The notes below the pieces were generated by a model. That model had not been told where the DNA came from. It did not search any database and saw only the letters and a program-made list of their open reading frames with translations. Position numbers and translations under genes: made by a program. A DNA stretch of 64,000 nucleotides from CAZRNB01 sp964601355 (lineage in GTDB: Bacteria > Planctomycetota > Phycisphaerae > Sedimentisphaerales > Anaerobacaceae): the NCBI GenBank assembly GCA_964601355.1, contig CAZRNB010000001.1, positions 1 to 64,000 of the forward strand, in the 5' to 3' direction. Within the stretch, counting starts at the first letter, position 1. Every line of letters begins with the position of its first letter. Positions 42,398 through 52,015 of the stretch are shown here, in pieces.

Positions 42398-42679
42398 ATG
42401 GCGAAAAATGAGTATTCAGACTATCAGAAAAAAGTTATATCAGGCTATTACGACAACCTTAATGCGATAATGCTCCAGAAATTAAGCGAGCTTGTAACAG
42501 AATTGTACTTAGCCGATTCGCAGGCCAGGAAAGACCGGCTCTGGCAAAGGGCCAACAAGGCCATGTTAAATCTAAAAATCCCGCCCGCAATCATCAATCA
42601 TATTATGCAGAAAAAAGACGTGGAAGTTTTAGCCAAAAACCTCCAGGACTGGCTTGCCACAGCAAAAAAGAAAAAATAA
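42398..42679 (+). CDS. Small conserved-looking helical protein, unknown function
   Basis: 93 residues, highly charged and predicted helical (SDYQKKVISGYYDNLNAIML, QKLSELVTELYLADSQ, DRLWQRANKAMLNLKIPP, VLAKNLQDWLATAKKKK). AGAGGA precedes the ATG. No family recognised. A strong hairpin follows the stop, so it is probably its own transcription unit ahead of pilT. Confidence 0.65.
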   Translation: MAKNEYSDYQKKVISGYYDNLNAIMLQKLSELVTELYLADSQARKDRLWQRANKAMLNLKIPPAIINHIMQKKDVEVLAKNLQDWLATAKKKK

Positions 42680-42687
42680 AAAGAACT

Positions 42688-42712
42688 ATCCGTCGCCGTG
42701 CTGGCGACGGAT
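42688..42712 (+). terminator. Strong hairpin downstream of the 42398 gene
   Basis: ATCCGTCGCC-gtgct-GGCGACGGAT, a perfect 10-bp GC-rich stem nine bases after the stop. No T-run. A similar GTCGCCG/CGGCGAC hairpin follows smc at 50620-50636. Confidence 0.6.
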
Positions 42713-42843
42713 AAACTTAGCCTTTGCTTTAGTATAGTTGCGTTGATATACTATCACCATGCCTTCCCAAGTGGGATGGAATTTTCGATTTTTACTATTA
42801 ACAAAATACTGATTACTAACGACTAATTCCGGTGGAGGCAAAT

Positions 42844-43980
42844 ATGTCCGAAGGTTATCCTGAAACAGCGAAGGTCTATCCAACTGAAAAACTGGGTCAG
42901 CTCAGCATCCTCGATATGCTTGTCTATTTTGAGCAGCACGGAGCGCTGCGAGTCTCAGACCTGCACCTCAAAGTCGGCGCACCGCCCACGTACCGCATTG
43001 ACGGCGACCTGGTAAAACTCAAAGGCCCATCCGTAACTGCGGATATGGCAGCACGCCTTATTTACCCCCTTATAAGCGATGCAAATTTGAAAAAGTACCA
43101 AAGCAAAAACAGCGTCGATTGCTCCTATCGGCTTCGCTCGCTGCAATTCAGAATAAATATCTTCAAAGAAAATGACGGGATAGCCGCAGCCATCCGGGCA
43201 TTATCGCTGGACGTTCCAAAAATCGAAGACATCGGCTTCCCAAACAATGTCTGGGAGGATATTCTCGACCTCAAGCAAGGTCTGGTCCTCTTAACCGGCA
43301 TCACCGGCGCCGGCAAATCTACAACAATCGCATCATTTATCGGCAGAATCAGCGAAAAACACGCCTGTCGGATGATAACCGTTGAGGACCCGATAGAATA
43401 CATCTTCCAGCAGAAATATTCGATTATCTCCCAAAGGGAGGTTGGAAGGGACGTCAAATCCTTCATTGAGGGACTGAAAGAAATGATGCGGGAGGACCCG
43501 GACGTGATATTCGTCGGCGAAATGCGAGACCCCGAGACCATAGCCATGACGCTTATGGCCGCCGAGACCGGCCATTTAGTCTTTTCCACGCTGCACACCA
43601 GAGATGCGACCGGCACAGTGTCACGAATCCTGGACTATTTCCCGTCCGGCAGGCAGCAGGAAGTGCGAAATCAGCTCTCGCTCGGACTTGCCTACATCAT
43701 CAGTCAAAAGCTCATACCGAAAAAAGACGGCACGGGCAGGATCGCCGCGATAGAAATCCTCAATAACAATTACGCCTGCGCCAACCTGATTCGCATCGGC
43801 AAGATAGAACAATTATATTCACAATTGCAGACAAAGACGCGAGAAAAACCCGATGAAAAAATGATAACGATGGAAAAGCATCTGGCGATGCTGGTAAAGC
43901 AGGACAAAATCGACCTGCTCGAAGCCAAAAAGTGGGCCAACGATCTTAAAGCCTTCACCGACTGTATGCAGCGAGAATAA
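42844..43980 (+). CDS. pilT: PilT-type twitching ATPase
   Basis: 378 residues of the type IV pilus retraction ATPase family. Walker A LTGITGAGKSTTIASFIGRI, Asp box MITVEDPIEYIFQ, Walker B DPDVIFVGEMRDPETIAMTL, His box AAETGHLVFSTLHTRDAT. N-terminal DLHLKVGAPPTYRIDGDL is the PAS-like part typical of PilT. It powers pilus retraction for motility or DNA uptake. GGTGGAGG lies just ahead of ATG 42844, so the upstream GTG at 42832 is not the start. No other pilus gene is present in the window. Confidence 0.92.
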   Translation: MSEGYPETAKVYPTEKLGQLSILDMLVYFEQHGALRVSDLHLKVGAPPTYRIDGDLVKLKGPSVTADMAARLIYPLISDANLKKYQSKNSVDCSYRLRSLQFRINIFKENDGIAAAIRALSLDVPKIEDIGFPNNVWEDILDLKQGLVLLTGITGAGKSTTIASFIGRISEKHACRMITVEDPIEYIFQQKYSIISQREVGRDVKSFIEGLKEMMREDPDVIFVGEMRDPETIAMTLMAAETGHLVFSTLHTRDATGTVSRILDYFPSGRQQEVRNQLSLGLAYIISQKLIPKKDGTGRIAAIEILNNNYACANLIRIGKIEQLYSQLQTKTREKPDEKMITMEKHLAMLVKQDKIDLLEAKKWANDLKAFTDCMQRE

Positions 43981-43984
43981 ATAC

Positions 43985-44167
43985 GTTGTGCGTCTTATAA
44001 GTGCCTAAAGTGAGCTAAAGTGTCTAAAGTGAACTAAAGTTGTTGTTCTTAACTTTAGGCACTTTTAACTTTAGTCACTTTAGTCACCGGCCCTTCGTAT
44101 TAACAATGAACAATAAACTTTTTGCGGAGCGGGACGAGTATCGAGTATCCAGCATCGAGTATCGAGT
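43985..44167. repeat. Complex heptamer tract up to the start of the 44168 gene
   Basis: AAGTGCCTAAAGTGAGCTAA-type units, their inverted partners, a GAACAAT unit, and ATCGAGTATCGAGT units. The ATG at 44168 is itself part of the last unit (GAGTATCGAGTATG). The same CTAAAGT type recurs at 61505-61620. Confidence 0.8.
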
Positions 44168-45061
44168 ATGACCATAGAATTTAACTGTCCCTATTGCGAG
44201 GCTCTGATTGCCTTCGACAGCAAACACTGCGGCAAACGCGCACGATGCTTAACCTGCGGACAGCTCTTCATAATACCTTCTAAAGACTTTGAAAAAGCGG
44301 AGAAAATTAAGCCTAAAATTGAAAGAGCTGAACCACTGCCCGGCTTTTACCGAGCCGTATTTGTCGGAAGCTGGAAGTTATTCATCAATCCAGAAAACGC
44401 AACCTCAATTGTGTTCGTTTTCGTAGCGATATGCTTTAAATTTCTTTTCGGCAGAGGGATATGCTGTATGAATCATATCTCATTTATAGTTGTCTGGGGC
44501 TGGCTGCTGGGATTCTACCTGAATATTATCTATGAGACGGCATACGAGATAGATAAGCTGCCAAAAATTTACCTCGGTACAAGCATTACATTTCTGTGGT
44601 ACATTATTAAGCCGCTTTTTATTTTCTTATGGACTATGGCGTTCTTGGAGCTTCCATTTATTATCACACTGAGCATCTTACAAAATAAGAATTTGACTGT
44701 CGAAAATATGTGGCGGTTAGGAATCGGACTACAATTGCTGCTTCAAACTCTATTTATTCTTGGCTTATTCCTTTTTCCAATGGCGATATTAACTATTGCG
44801 GTCGGTAGAGACATCACCTTATTAAGGCCTGATTACGTTTTCAAGCCGGTTTTTAGAAAACCTGGGCCGTATTCAGTATCCGTGCTACTACTTGCCACTG
44901 CGGCTATTATTGAGATGCAAACGAGGTCATTTACCGGTATAAATCTTACTGTAGATGTGGTCTATTTAATGTTGGACCTTTCAGCCCAGGTGATTGCCAT
45001 CATTTCTATGCGTGCGATCGGCCTATTCTATCGCCACTATAGCTGTCATTTTGCATGGTAA
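44168..45061 (+). CDS. Zinc-finger membrane protein (MJ0042-type finger)
   Basis: 297 residues. Starts with a two-CxxC finger, FNCPYCEALIAFDSKHCGKR then ARCLTCGQLFIIP (about 5-38), of the MJ0042 type found in planctomycete and myxobacterial membrane proteins. About five hydrophobic segments follow (near 78-95, 105-120, 140-165, 185-215, 240-280). Function unknown; it probably has a cytoplasmic finger. The start codon lies in a heptamer repeat, but the finger begins right after it, so the start is believable. Confidence 0.7.
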   Translation: MTIEFNCPYCEALIAFDSKHCGKRARCLTCGQLFIIPSKDFEKAEKIKPKIERAEPLPGFYRAVFVGSWKLFINPENATSIVFVFVAICFKFLFGRGICCMNHISFIVVWGWLLGFYLNIIYETAYEIDKLPKIYLGTSITFLWYIIKPLFIFLWTMAFLELPFIITLSILQNKNLTVENMWRLGIGLQLLLQTLFILGLFLFPMAILTIAVGRDITLLRPDYVFKPVFRKPGPYSVSVLLLATAAIIEMQTRSFTGINLTVDVVYLMLDLSAQVIAIISMRAIGLFYRHYSCHFAW

Positions 45062-45114
45062 AATACGGATGATACCAGGCAAATTAGACTTGACGCAAGT
45101 AATTGAGAAACATA

Positions 45115-45205
45115 GTATTTAGAGTAAGAGAATTTTGAATTTAGAATGTAGAATCCAGAAAATTCAATTCTCAATTCATCATTCTTAATTCTTAATTCTA
45201 CCGAA
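45115..45205. repeat. GAATTTA/CAATTCT heptamer tract
   Basis: AGAATTTTGAATTTAGAATG units followed by CAATTCTCAATTC and TTCTTAATTCTTAATTC units. Same type as 28255-28340 and 54838-54905. Lies between the zinc-finger gene and the FlgI-like gene. Confidence 0.75.
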
Positions 45206-45255
45206 ATGACCCTGTTCATCTGATAACCTGATTTCCTTTTTAGGCATTTAGACTT

Positions 45256-46860
45256 ATGAAACTGGTCAAAAACAAAAAAGTCTTCTTAATAGCTATATTG
45301 CTTGCCGTCTGTTTTGCAGTCGGCTGCGGCAGGATATTTAGCACTAAACGCAGCTCAAAAGAACCGGCACCTAAGCTGGGTCCTACAATAGGAACGTTAG
45401 CCGATGTAATCGTGCCGGAATCGATCGCTGTGGAAGGTTACGGAATAGTGGGAGGTCTTAACGGAACAGGCTCGGCTGAATGTCCGCCGCCTGTTAGAGT
45501 ATATCTAAAACAATATATACTCACGCAGCTGCCGGAACGCATAGATATAGGCAAATTTATCGAAAGTCTCGATACTGCCGTAGTACGTGTCGAGGGAGTA
45601 ATACCCGCAGCGGCATCGAAGAACCAGTCCTTTGATGTGAAAGTAACCGCCCTTCCGGGCACACAGACAACCTCACTGGAAAACGGCTGGCTCTACGGCA
45701 CGGAGCTTATCCTTAAAGGAACCTTCGGCATAAGTACAAGGGTCATGGCTAAGGCAGAAGGACCTCTGTTCATAGATAAAATCGATGTTCCCAGGGTGGA
45801 TACAAAACTTGCATACATATTGGGCGGCGGTAAGGTTGCCGAAGAAAGCATTATAAATCTGGTTATCCGCAAACCCGACTATAGAATCACCAGCCTCGTT
45901 CGCAACCGTTTAGACGAACGTTTCGGCTTTGGCATTGCTAAGGCGGTCTCAGCCAGCCGGATCGAATTGAACGTGCCGGCCAAATATAAAGAACAAAAAC
46001 AAAAATTTGCCGGGTTAGTTAAAGCGCTTTATCTTGATAATCAGCCGCAAGCTACTCAGGAAAGAATCACAACCTTAGTCAACAAACTTGCAGGCCCACA
46101 GGATAAAGGTGAAAGTGAAATCGCTCTTGAAGCCATAGGCAATGAATGTCTCAATGCACTGTCGCTTTTTTTAAATTCCTCCGAGGAGCAGGTCCGGCTG
46201 CGAGCAGCCAGATGCATGCTTAATCTGGGCGGCGACCAGGGCCTGCCGATTCTTCGGGGGATAGCAATGGACAGGAGCTCCACTTACAGGCTTGAAGCCT
46301 TACAGGCGATAGCCACAGCAGCAAGGCGTGAAGATGTCGCCGCAATATCACGGAAATTACTTCGTGATAATGATTTTGACATCCGGCTGGCAGCGTATGA
46401 ACAATTGCATAAATTAAAAGATTTTGCTGTAACACAAAGACTCGTGGCACGCAGTTTTTATCTGGAACAAACCGCACAAACCGAGCATAAGTCTGTCTTC
46501 GTTTTGCGCAGCGGCCAGTCGAGAATTGTACTATTCGGCGCACCAATTTATTGCCGCGATGATGTTTTTGTGCAGTCGGCAGACGGCAATATAACAATAA
46601 ATGCTTCGCCCGGCGCCGAATATGTCACAATAATACGCAAACATCCCAAACGGCCCGATGTAGTTCTGCAATTGAAAAGCTCCTTCGATCTGGCCGATAT
46701 TATTATGACACTATGCGAAGAGCCTCTGACAAAAGAAAAGCAGGAACGTCAGGGTTTAGGAATCTCTTATTCCGACATAATATCCCTTTTGAAACAGATG
46801 TGCGACAAAGGAGCAATTACAGCAGAGTTTCGAGCTGGGCCCATTCCTAAAATCGGCTAA
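45256..46860 (+). CDS. FlgI-like lipoprotein with HEAT-like repeats
   Basis: 534 residues. Lipoprotein signal ILLAVCFAVGCG (lipobox AVGC at about residue 24). Then a segment matching flagellar P-ring protein FlgI: VEGYGIVGGLNGTGSAECPP, VRVEGVIPAAASKNQSFDVK, ALPGTQTTSLENGWLYGTEL, and DYRITSLVRNRLDERFG. Then helical repeats of HEAT type (about 270-400: VRLRAARCMLNLGGDQGLPI, YRLEALQAIATAARREDVA, IRLAAYEQLHKLKDFAVTQ). Without flagellar genes nearby, a role as a P-ring is doubtful; a periplasmic scaffold is an inference. Monocistronic-looking, in front of smc. Confidence 0.75.
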   Translation: MKLVKNKKVFLIAILLAVCFAVGCGRIFSTKRSSKEPAPKLGPTIGTLADVIVPESIAVEGYGIVGGLNGTGSAECPPPVRVYLKQYILTQLPERIDIGKFIESLDTAVVRVEGVIPAAASKNQSFDVKVTALPGTQTTSLENGWLYGTELILKGTFGISTRVMAKAEGPLFIDKIDVPRVDTKLAYILGGGKVAEESIINLVIRKPDYRITSLVRNRLDERFGFGIAKAVSASRIELNVPAKYKEQKQKFAGLVKALYLDNQPQATQERITTLVNKLAGPQDKGESEIALEAIGNECLNALSLFLNSSEEQVRLRAARCMLNLGGDQGLPILRGIAMDRSSTYRLEALQAIATAARREDVAAISRKLLRDNDFDIRLAAYEQLHKLKDFAVTQRLVARSFYLEQTAQTEHKSVFVLRSGQSRIVLFGAPIYCRDDVFVQSADGNITINASPGAEYVTIIRKHPKRPDVVLQLKSSFDLADIIMTLCEEPLTKEKQERQGLGISYSDIISLLKQMCDKGAITAEFRAGPIPKIG

Positions 46861-46968
46861 TTATCAAGAAATAACGAACCGTCGGCCGATAATAGTATTA
46901 AATATCAACCTGAAGTGATTGCGTGACTTTAGTATATTTATTATAGGACGTTAATAATAGGGTGAAAA

Positions 46969-49900
46969 ATGAGACTTGAAAAAATCGTTCTTGATGGATT
47001 CAAAAGCTTCGCAGACAAAACAGATTTTAATTTCAGATCATCAATAACCGCTGTCGTAGGACCCAACGGCTGCGGCAAAAGCAACGTTGTCGATGCGGTA
47101 AAATGGGTGCTCGGAGAGCAAAGCGTCAAAAGCCTTCGGAGCGACCAGATGGCCGATGTGATATTCGGCGGCAGCAGCAGCCGTAAGCCGCAGGCGGCAG
47201 CCGAAGTCAATTTGTTTATTTCAAATCCCGATGGAAGCATAACAGGCAAATTACCGCTCGCTTCTGACGAAATACAAATAAGCCGCAGAATATACAAAAA
47301 TGGTGAAAGCGAATACCGAATAAACAACAACATCTGCCGGTTAAAAGACTTACGAGAGCTATTCATGGACACCGGCCTCGGTACAAAAGCCTATTCGATT
47401 ATCGAGCAGGGACAGGTCGAGCAATTGTTAAGCGGCTCGAAGATAGACAGAAGAGCCCTCTTTGAAGAAGCAGCGGGCATAAGCAAATATAAAGCGCATA
47501 AGAAAGAAGCGATTCGCAAACTTGAACGCACCGAGCAAAATCTGCTGCGGCTTGTGGATATTTTAAGCGAAGTCACCAGAGAATTGCGAAGCATAAAGAT
47601 TCAGGCTGCCAAAGCACGAAATTACTTACAATACAGCCAAAGACTCAAAGAGCTGCAGGTCAATTATTGGCTGGCTGAATACGCCAGAAACCAAACCCAG
47701 CTTACAGAGAAGGCAAATTCCCTCGACCATATTGAGCAGCAGCTGCAGCAGGTGGATGTAGAAGTGGCAAAAGACGATGCTCTGCTCAGTAAGATGGGAG
47801 AAGAAAAAATCGAAATCGAGCATAAGCTGAACCATACCGACAACCTTCTGGTCTCTATCCAGAGCAAAATTGAGCAGCTTCTTCAGCGTATCGAGTTCCT
47901 GCGAACCAGAATAACAGAACTCCAGCAAAGGAAAGAAAACGCCGGCCTGCGTATCGAAAAAATACAGGAGCAGGAAAGGATTCTTCAGGAAAATTTGTCT
48001 GGTCACAAACAGGAGCAGGCCGACTGCGAAAAAATGCTGCAGGAAAAAAGCAGCTCCGTCGAGCAGACCCAAAAAGCAATCCAGCAGATTAATGCGGACT
48101 GTGCCTCGCTCGAGGCAGATTTGGAAGACAATAAGTCAGGTATTATAGATATGGTTCGCAGAACCGCACAACTGCACAATGAAATTCAAAGCATTTCAGT
48201 CTATCGCAATAATTTGTCTAACCAGAAGGACCGCCTTGCAGGCAGAGCGGAAACCGCCAATGCCGAGCTTGAAAAACTCTTTGCTGAAAAAGCACAATGC
48301 AAAGCCCGCCTGGAGGACATCGAAAAAGTGCTGAGTGAGCTGCATCGGAGTCTGGATTCCAAACGCACAAGAGCAGAAGAAATTACCAGCCTTACCGAAG
48401 CAGATAATAAGCGATTGGCCCATACCAAAGAGGCACGCAGCGCATTGTGCAGCGAGCTGGCCGTATTGGAAGATATGGAAAAAAAATACGAGGGCCTAAA
48501 CAGCGGGGTTAAAAGCATCCTGCAGAATAAAACCGTTGATAAATTAGATTATATCGAAGGCTTGCTGGCTGAAATAATAAAAGCTGATTTGCAGTACGCC
48601 AACGCGGTCGAGGCCGCTCTCGAAGGCAAGACCGACGCCCTGGTAGTTGATAACACAAACAGACTGCTTGCTGATACCGAAACCATTGAGAAGCTCGAAG
48701 GCAGAGTGAGCTTTATCTGCATGGACAAAATAGAGCCTTTTTCAGATCAGAAAGACTTTTCAAGCCGGTCAGGCGTCAAGGGTCGTCTTGCTGAATTTGT
48801 TAATGCCGAGAGTAAATATGCACCTTTAGTCTGGAAACTGCTGGGCAAAGTGATACTGGTTGATTCGATTGCGAACGCGATTGAGATGGCGAACGAAAAC
48901 GGCAGTGATTATACGTTTGTCACTTTAAAAGGTGAATCCGTAAGCAACGATGGCACCGTGAAGCTTGGGCCGATGAGCAAGCCGGCCGGGCTGATATCTC
49001 GCAAGAGCCGGCTGCGCCAATTGGAACAAAGTATCGCAAAAATACAATCCGAAATCACGATGCTCGAAGAGGAAATTGATAAGAAAAATCGGGAAAACTC
49101 ACATTTAGACAAGCTTTGCAAGGACCTGCGAACCGCCGTCTATGAAGCCAATACCGAAAAGATGCACATAACCTCAAAGCTGACCGTTTGCGAGCAGGAT
49201 ATAAATCGGCTCAAAAAAGAGCAGCCTTTGATAGCCGGGGAGATCGACCTGCTGGAGGCTCAGATCGCCCAATCGGTGCAAAAAGAGTATGACTCACAGC
49301 AGAAATTGCAGGAGCTTGAGGCTGTTAATAAGCAGCGCACGGAACGCATAAAAGAGCTTGAGACAAAGTTCAGCGAACAAAAAGAGATGCAGCAGAGGCA
49401 GATGACCCTGCTTACCGACCTTAAGGTGGCTTTGGGACAAGCTGCCGAGCAGAGCCGGGCTTTGAAACAGATAATAATGAACCTGGAAAGCCAGGTGCGG
49501 TCAAACCGTTCGGCTGCAGAAACGGCACAGAATGAAATTAAAAGCTGCAGCGAGCAATGGCAGCAGGCTCAAAGAGACATCCTTGGCAGCGAAGCGGCTG
49601 TATCGGAACTTTTCGTCGAGAAGGAGCAGAACCAGAAAAACAATCAGCTTTTATATCAACAGATAGAAAAGCTGCTCAGCGAGAAAAAACAAATAGAGGA
49701 AACTCTGCTGCTTAAGCGGTCCGAAAAAGGCAAATTCGAGTCCGTCATAGGGGAGCTTAAAATAGAGCTGGGCCAATTGGAGGTAAAAAAACAGAACTTA
49801 ATTGACAGGGTCCAGGAGGAGCTGCAGATTAACCTTGTCGAGGCATACAAAAATTATACGGACAGGGACGTCGATTGGGATAAGGTTCGGGAAGAGATAG

Positions 49901-50586
49901 CCGAGCTACGCGGCAAAATCGAACGGCTTGGCAACGTAAATATGGACGCCATCGCTGAGCAGGATAATCTTGACCAAAGGCATAAATTTTTGAGCAGCCA
50001 GGTTGACGATTTGAACTCAAGCAAAGCTCAGCTTCAGCAGCTAATAAATCGGCTTAACAAAAAGAGCCGGGAGAAATTCATCGAGACTTTTGAGCAAATC
50101 AGAGGTCACTTCCAGCAGATTTTCCGTAAGCTCTTTGGCGGAGGTAAGGCTGATATAGTGCTTGAATCCCTGATTCAGCCGGGAACCGGCCAAAGCGGAG
50201 AATCGGACCCGCTTGAAGCTGGGATAGAAATTATTGCAAAACCTCCCGGCAAAGAGACAAGGAGCATATCTTTGCTTAGCGGCGGTGAGAAATCAATGAC
50301 AGCGATTGCACTTTTATTTTCGGTTTTTAAGACAAAGCCTTCTCCATTTTGTTTCCTCGATGAAATCGACGCGGCGCTGGACGAGGCAAATAATGAACGT
50401 TTCAATATTCTGCTGCGGGAATTTCAAAAAGATACTCAGTTCATCGTAATTACTCACTCCAAGCGCACGATGAGCGTTGCTGATGAGCTATTCGGCATAA
50501 CTATGCAAACCCAGGGAGTAAGTAAGAAGATAAGCGTCAGGTTCGACCAGTTCGGCCGGCAGGAGGAAACTGCTGCCGTAGCGTAA
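46969..50586 (+). CDS. smc: Chromosome segregation protein SMC
   Basis: 1205 residues. Walker A GPNGCGKSNVVDAVKWVLG, two long coiled coils (about 170-490 and 680-1020), a hinge (about 515-670, GLNSGVKSILQNKTVDKLDY, DALVVDNTNRLLADTETIE), signature SLLSGGEKSMTAIALLFSVF and Walker B FCFLDEIDAALDEAN. Forms the condensin dimer with ScpAB that compacts DNA. scpA and scpB are not in the window. AGGGTG precedes the ATG. Confidence 0.97.
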   Translation: MRLEKIVLDGFKSFADKTDFNFRSSITAVVGPNGCGKSNVVDAVKWVLGEQSVKSLRSDQMADVIFGGSSSRKPQAAAEVNLFISNPDGSITGKLPLASDEIQISRRIYKNGESEYRINNNICRLKDLRELFMDTGLGTKAYSIIEQGQVEQLLSGSKIDRRALFEEAAGISKYKAHKKEAIRKLERTEQNLLRLVDILSEVTRELRSIKIQAAKARNYLQYSQRLKELQVNYWLAEYARNQTQLTEKANSLDHIEQQLQQVDVEVAKDDALLSKMGEEKIEIEHKLNHTDNLLVSIQSKIEQLLQRIEFLRTRITELQQRKENAGLRIEKIQEQERILQENLSGHKQEQADCEKMLQEKSSSVEQTQKAIQQINADCASLEADLEDNKSGIIDMVRRTAQLHNEIQSISVYRNNLSNQKDRLAGRAETANAELEKLFAEKAQCKARLEDIEKVLSELHRSLDSKRTRAEEITSLTEADNKRLAHTKEARSALCSELAVLEDMEKKYEGLNSGVKSILQNKTVDKLDYIEGLLAEIIKADLQYANAVEAALEGKTDALVVDNTNRLLADTETIEKLEGRVSFICMDKIEPFSDQKDFSSRSGVKGRLAEFVNAESKYAPLVWKLLGKVILVDSIANAIEMANENGSDYTFVTLKGESVSNDGTVKLGPMSKPAGLISRKSRLRQLEQSIAKIQSEITMLEEEIDKKNRENSHLDKLCKDLRTAVYEANTEKMHITSKLTVCEQDINRLKKEQPLIAGEIDLLEAQIAQSVQKEYDSQQKLQELEAVNKQRTERIKELETKFSEQKEMQQRQMTLLTDLKVALGQAAEQSRALKQIIMNLESQVRSNRSAAETAQNEIKSCSEQWQQAQRDILGSEAAVSELFVEKEQNQKNNQLLYQQIEKLLSEKKQIEETLLLKRSEKGKFESVIGELKIELGQLEVKKQNLIDRVQEELQINLVEAYKNYTDRDVDWDKVREEIAELRGKIERLGNVNMDAIAEQDNLDQRHKFLSSQVDDLNSSKAQLQQLINRLNKKSREKFIETFEQIRGHFQQIFRKLFGGGKADIVLESLIQPGTGQSGESDPLEAGIEIIAKPPGKETRSISLLSGGEKSMTAIALLFSVFKTKPSPFCFLDEIDAALDEANNERFNILLREFQKDTQFIVITHSKRTMSVADELFGITMQTQGVSKKISVRFDQFGRQEETAAVA

Positions 50587-50618
50587 TTTATGTGAACCCA
50601 GCAATAAATCTGTTTAGC

Positions 50619-50645
50619 GGTCGCCGGTACGGCGACGGTTTTCGG
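50619..50645 (+). terminator. Terminator-like hairpin after smc
   Basis: GTCGCCG-gta-CGGCGAC stem followed by GGTTTTC, 34 bases after the smc stop. Short T-run; moderately convincing. Confidence 0.6.
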
Positions 50646-50769
50646 CAACAACCAATCATGCCCGATATACGCAGGGTCTTGGCTGCATTTTCTTTTTACA
50701 TTCTGTAATTGCAAATATTCATGTCTATTAGTAGAATTCACATTTCATTTTTATTGTTTCACAAGAGAA

Positions 50770-52008
50770 ATGACGATGGCAGAAAAACTTGACAAACACA
50801 CATTGAAAAACGGGGTGGTTCTTCTCGGCGAACCTATGGAGGCCGTCAAATCAGTAGCGTTTGATTTTATGCTGCCGGCCGGAGCCGCTGTGCTTGCCGA
50901 AGGCTGTTGTGGCGCAGCAAACGTCATCACAGATTGGATCTTCAGAGGCGCCGGTTATAGAAACAGCAGACAATTAGGCGACGCCCTTGATGGCCTTGGC
51001 CTGCACCGTGATGAGTCGGTCGGCAGCTCCCATATAACCATTGGAGCAGCCCTGGAAGCCGACAATTTAACAAAAGCCCTGGACTTGTACGCTGATATTA
51101 TACGGCAGCCGCGTCTGGAAGAAGACCAGTTCGAATTGGCCAGGCAATTAGCAATTGATGAGGTGCATGCTTTAGATGATGAGCCGCGGCAAAAAGTTAA
51201 GTTTAAGCTGCGAGAAAAGTTTTATCCACATCCGCTCGGACGCAGCACTGCCGGCAATATTGATGAGCTAAAGAAATTGACCGCAGACAAAACCCGGGAA
51301 ATTGTAAAGGATAATTTAAATCTTTCGCAGACAATTTTTTCGATTGCAGGCAAATATGATTTTGATGCGATTTGTCGGCAGATGGAGAAGCTGTTTGAGG
51401 CGAACCAGCAAAAAGCCCTTGAGCCGGTTACATTGGGTCTAAAAGCCGGCGGTTATACACATATAAATGAAGATTGTGCGCAAGTGCATATCGGCCTGAT
51501 GACAGAGACAGTTAAGCCGACTGACGACAACTACTATAATGTGATGACGGCTGTGTCGGCTCTTTCCGGCGGAATGAGCGCAAGATTGTTCACAGAGGTA
51601 AGAGAAAAAAGAGGCTTATGCTATGCAATCGGGGCACGCTATCATGGCTTAAAAGAAGCGGCCGGCATAATGTGCTACGCTGGCACAACACCGGATAAGG
51701 CTCAGGAAACGCTCGAATGTGTCATCGGCGAATTTAACCAGCTAAGCTCTGGAATCAGCGAAGAAGAAATTAACAGGGCTAAAGTCGGCTTAAAAAGCTC
51801 TTTAATTCTGCACAGCGAATCGTCCGGCAGCCGGGCCGGCTCAATTGGAAGCGATTACTATATGTTAGGCAGAGTGCGGAGCCTGGATGAAATTAAAAAC
51901 AAGATAGAGACAACTAACGTCGATTCAGTTTTGGATTTTCTCGGCTCCAATAAATTCAAGGATTTCACGATTGTTACAATCGGCCCAAAGGAATTAACAA
52001 TCAAGTGA
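50770..52008 (+). CDS. M16-family peptidase subunit lacking the zinc site, with R/Y motif
   Basis: 412 residues. Overall M16 (pitrilysin) fold, but the position of the HxxEH zinc motif reads CCGAANVITDWIF, so it cannot bind zinc. The substrate-binding R/Y segment of the family is intact: GGMSARLFTEVREKRGLCYA then IGARYHGLKEAAG. Together with the adjacent zinc-bearing subunit it matches a heterodimeric M16 enzyme in which each partner supplies half the active site. Seven bases separate the genes. Cleaves small peptides in known cases. Confidence 0.88.
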   Translation: MTMAEKLDKHTLKNGVVLLGEPMEAVKSVAFDFMLPAGAAVLAEGCCGAANVITDWIFRGAGYRNSRQLGDALDGLGLHRDESVGSSHITIGAALEADNLTKALDLYADIIRQPRLEEDQFELARQLAIDEVHALDDEPRQKVKFKLREKFYPHPLGRSTAGNIDELKKLTADKTREIVKDNLNLSQTIFSIAGKYDFDAICRQMEKLFEANQQKALEPVTLGLKAGGYTHINEDCAQVHIGLMTETVKPTDDNYYNVMTAVSALSGGMSARLFTEVREKRGLCYAIGARYHGLKEAAGIMCYAGTTPDKAQETLECVIGEFNQLSSGISEEEINRAKVGLKSSLILHSESSGSRAGSIGSDYYMLGRVRSLDEIKNKIETTNVDSVLDFLGSNKFKDFTIVTIGPKELTIK

Positions 52009-52015
52009 CAAAAGT

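Noticed and set aside
43985..44167. Repeat tracts here and at 61505 looked like a CRISPR array at first glance
   Set aside because: Units are 7-10 bp with no regular spacers, and no cas gene is present.
45256..46860. Annotating the FlgI-like gene as flagellar P-ring protein
   Set aside because: HEAT-like repeats and a lipobox are atypical and no flagellar gene is near.
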